From positions 1 through 30,994 of IMG/VR virus record IMGVR_UViG_3300032116_000903: a stretch of DNA of 30,994 nt; one strand, 5' to 3'. The translations under genes were made by a program, and so were the position numbers. The notes beneath the pieces are model-generated. The model made no database searches. It was not told the DNA's origin and was given only the letters and a program-made list of their open reading frames with translations. The stretch comes from a virus. Position 1 is the stretch's first letter; each line of letters begins with the position of its first letter. Below are positions 30,550 to 30,994 of the stretch, piece by piece.

Positions 30550-30756
30550 TCACAGCTTTGCTACTAACCCAAAAAGCAAATTGATTGCCCAACCCATTGC
30601 CCCGATCACGGCGACACAAGACCCAATGAGCCCGACTTCGATGCGCTTTAGTCTGGCATTGGTAGCGCGGAACTGTAGCTCAATGCTACGGTAACGCTCT
30701 GCACAGACAGCCTCATGGGTGTCGAGGCGGCCCTCAACTTCACCGATTGTCGCCAT
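30550..30756 (-). CDS. Small membrane protein with N-terminal coiled coil (XhlA-like), 68 aa
   Basis: Start chosen at the second of two adjacent ATGs (30756) because a GAGGTG ribosome site lies six bases before it; the first (30759) gives one more residue. A charged helix (GRLDTHEAVCAERYRSIELQFRATNARLKRIE, about 8-40) is followed by one hydrophobic helix (about 41-66) at the end. This is the XhlA/hemolysin-like layout that often accompanies holins and endolysins. A 66-base gap separates it from the next gene. Confidence 0.6.
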   Translation of the reverse strand: MATIGEVEGRLDTHEAVCAERYRSIELQFRATNARLKRIEVGLIGSCVAVIGAMGWAINLLFGLVAKL

Positions 30757-30764
30757 CATTCACC

Positions 30765-30974
30765 TCAAGGTAGCGTAGCGACAAAAGCCTGTGCTGCTTC
30801 TGCCGCCATCACATTACCGTCAGCGTCTTGTAACTCTGCGCCTTCTAATACTTCTTTCTTGAAGGCGGCGTAGTCGGTGTTGGCTGGGTCGAATGGGATG
30901 AAGGCGTTGTCAAAAAAACGTTGAATTGTCGTTATTTCTGCGCCTTCAAACATTGGTTTTACTTGTTTATACAT
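30765..30974 (-). CDS. Small protein downstream of tail fibre type, 69 aa
   Basis: ATG at 30974-30972 with GGAG upstream and an in-frame TAA just before it. Its middle, DNAFIPFDPANTDYAAFKKEVLEGAELQD, has the IPFDPANTDYxA pattern seen in small phage proteins that follow tail-fibre genes and in fibre-associated proteins. If the window ends join, the gene sits exactly there. No membrane segment. Function unknown; assembly or fibre-linked role is possible. Confidence 0.6.
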   Translation of the reverse strand: MYKQVKPMFEGAEITTIQRFFDNAFIPFDPANTDYAAFKKEVLEGAELQDADGNVMAAEAAQAFVATLP

Positions 30975-30994
30975 TTATAACTCCGATGAACAAG

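Noticed and set aside
1-30994. tRNA genes, insertion sequences and an invertible segment for the serine recombinase
   Set aside because: No cloverleaf-like segment, no IS-type transposase and no inverted pair flanking the fibre gene was seen by eye; a computed search could still find short sites.

Overview
The window reads as most, possibly all, of a small tailed-phage genome with a T7-like (podovirus) virion plan. Evidence is the gp10A-type capsid protein, a head-tail connector-type portal, tail tubular proteins A and B, a set of internal (ejection) proteins, a T7-type fibre N-terminus and a gp13-like GNAT-fold protein. Base composition is near 50% GC. An M15-type endolysin and the general protein character suggest a Gram-negative host, probably a pseudomonadote; nothing in the sequence identifies it more closely. 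I recognise no RNA polymerase, DNA polymerase, primase or helicase, so replication would lean on the host.

There are three transcription blocks. (1) Leftward, 25127 to 1. It begins with a ribbon-helix-helix regulator, an Hjc-like nuclease, three small Cys-rich or DNA-metabolism proteins and a winged-helix replication initiator. A 324-bp non-coding stretch follows. Then come a possible SSB-like protein, TerS, two small membrane proteins, TerL, the gp13-like protein, several tiny morphogenesis-region proteins, portal, scaffold, a strong terminator, a long leader, the capsid protein, a decoration-type protein, a three-gene sugar/methyl-transfer cassette, tail tubes A and B, four ejection-type proteins plus one tiny protein, and the tail fibre, which runs off the left edge. 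(2) Rightward, 25278 to 28887: a serine recombinase, a small HTH protein, a YqaJ-type exonuclease, small proteins and a RecT annealing protein, ended by a terminator that lies inside the convergent endolysin gene. (3) Leftward, 30974 to 28889: a lysis cassette of membrane proteins plus an M15 endolysin. Nearly every gene in each block touches or overlaps the next (ATGA, TAATG), so translation is probably coupled. If the two window ends are joined, the fibre frame stays open and stops immediately before the first gene at the right edge. This hints at a circular or circularly permuted genome.

The most unusual signal is at DNA level. The palindrome GATATC occurs about 35 times by hand count (about 7.6 expected for equal base use). 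Its extension AGATATCT occurs about 14 times (about 0.5 expected). It is found in all three reading frames and in the main regulatory gaps, but is absent from the portal-to-18.7-kb stretch, the fibre and the last 4.3 kb. It could be a dispersed operator, perhaps read by the ribbon-helix-helix protein. Other notable points are a lambda-O-like origin candidate inside the initiator gene (iterons plus AT-rich tract), a Cys-motif domain of a phage family of unknown function fused to an ejection-type protein, an enzyme cassette inside the capsid operon, and CGCACGCG repeats in the non-coding stretch.
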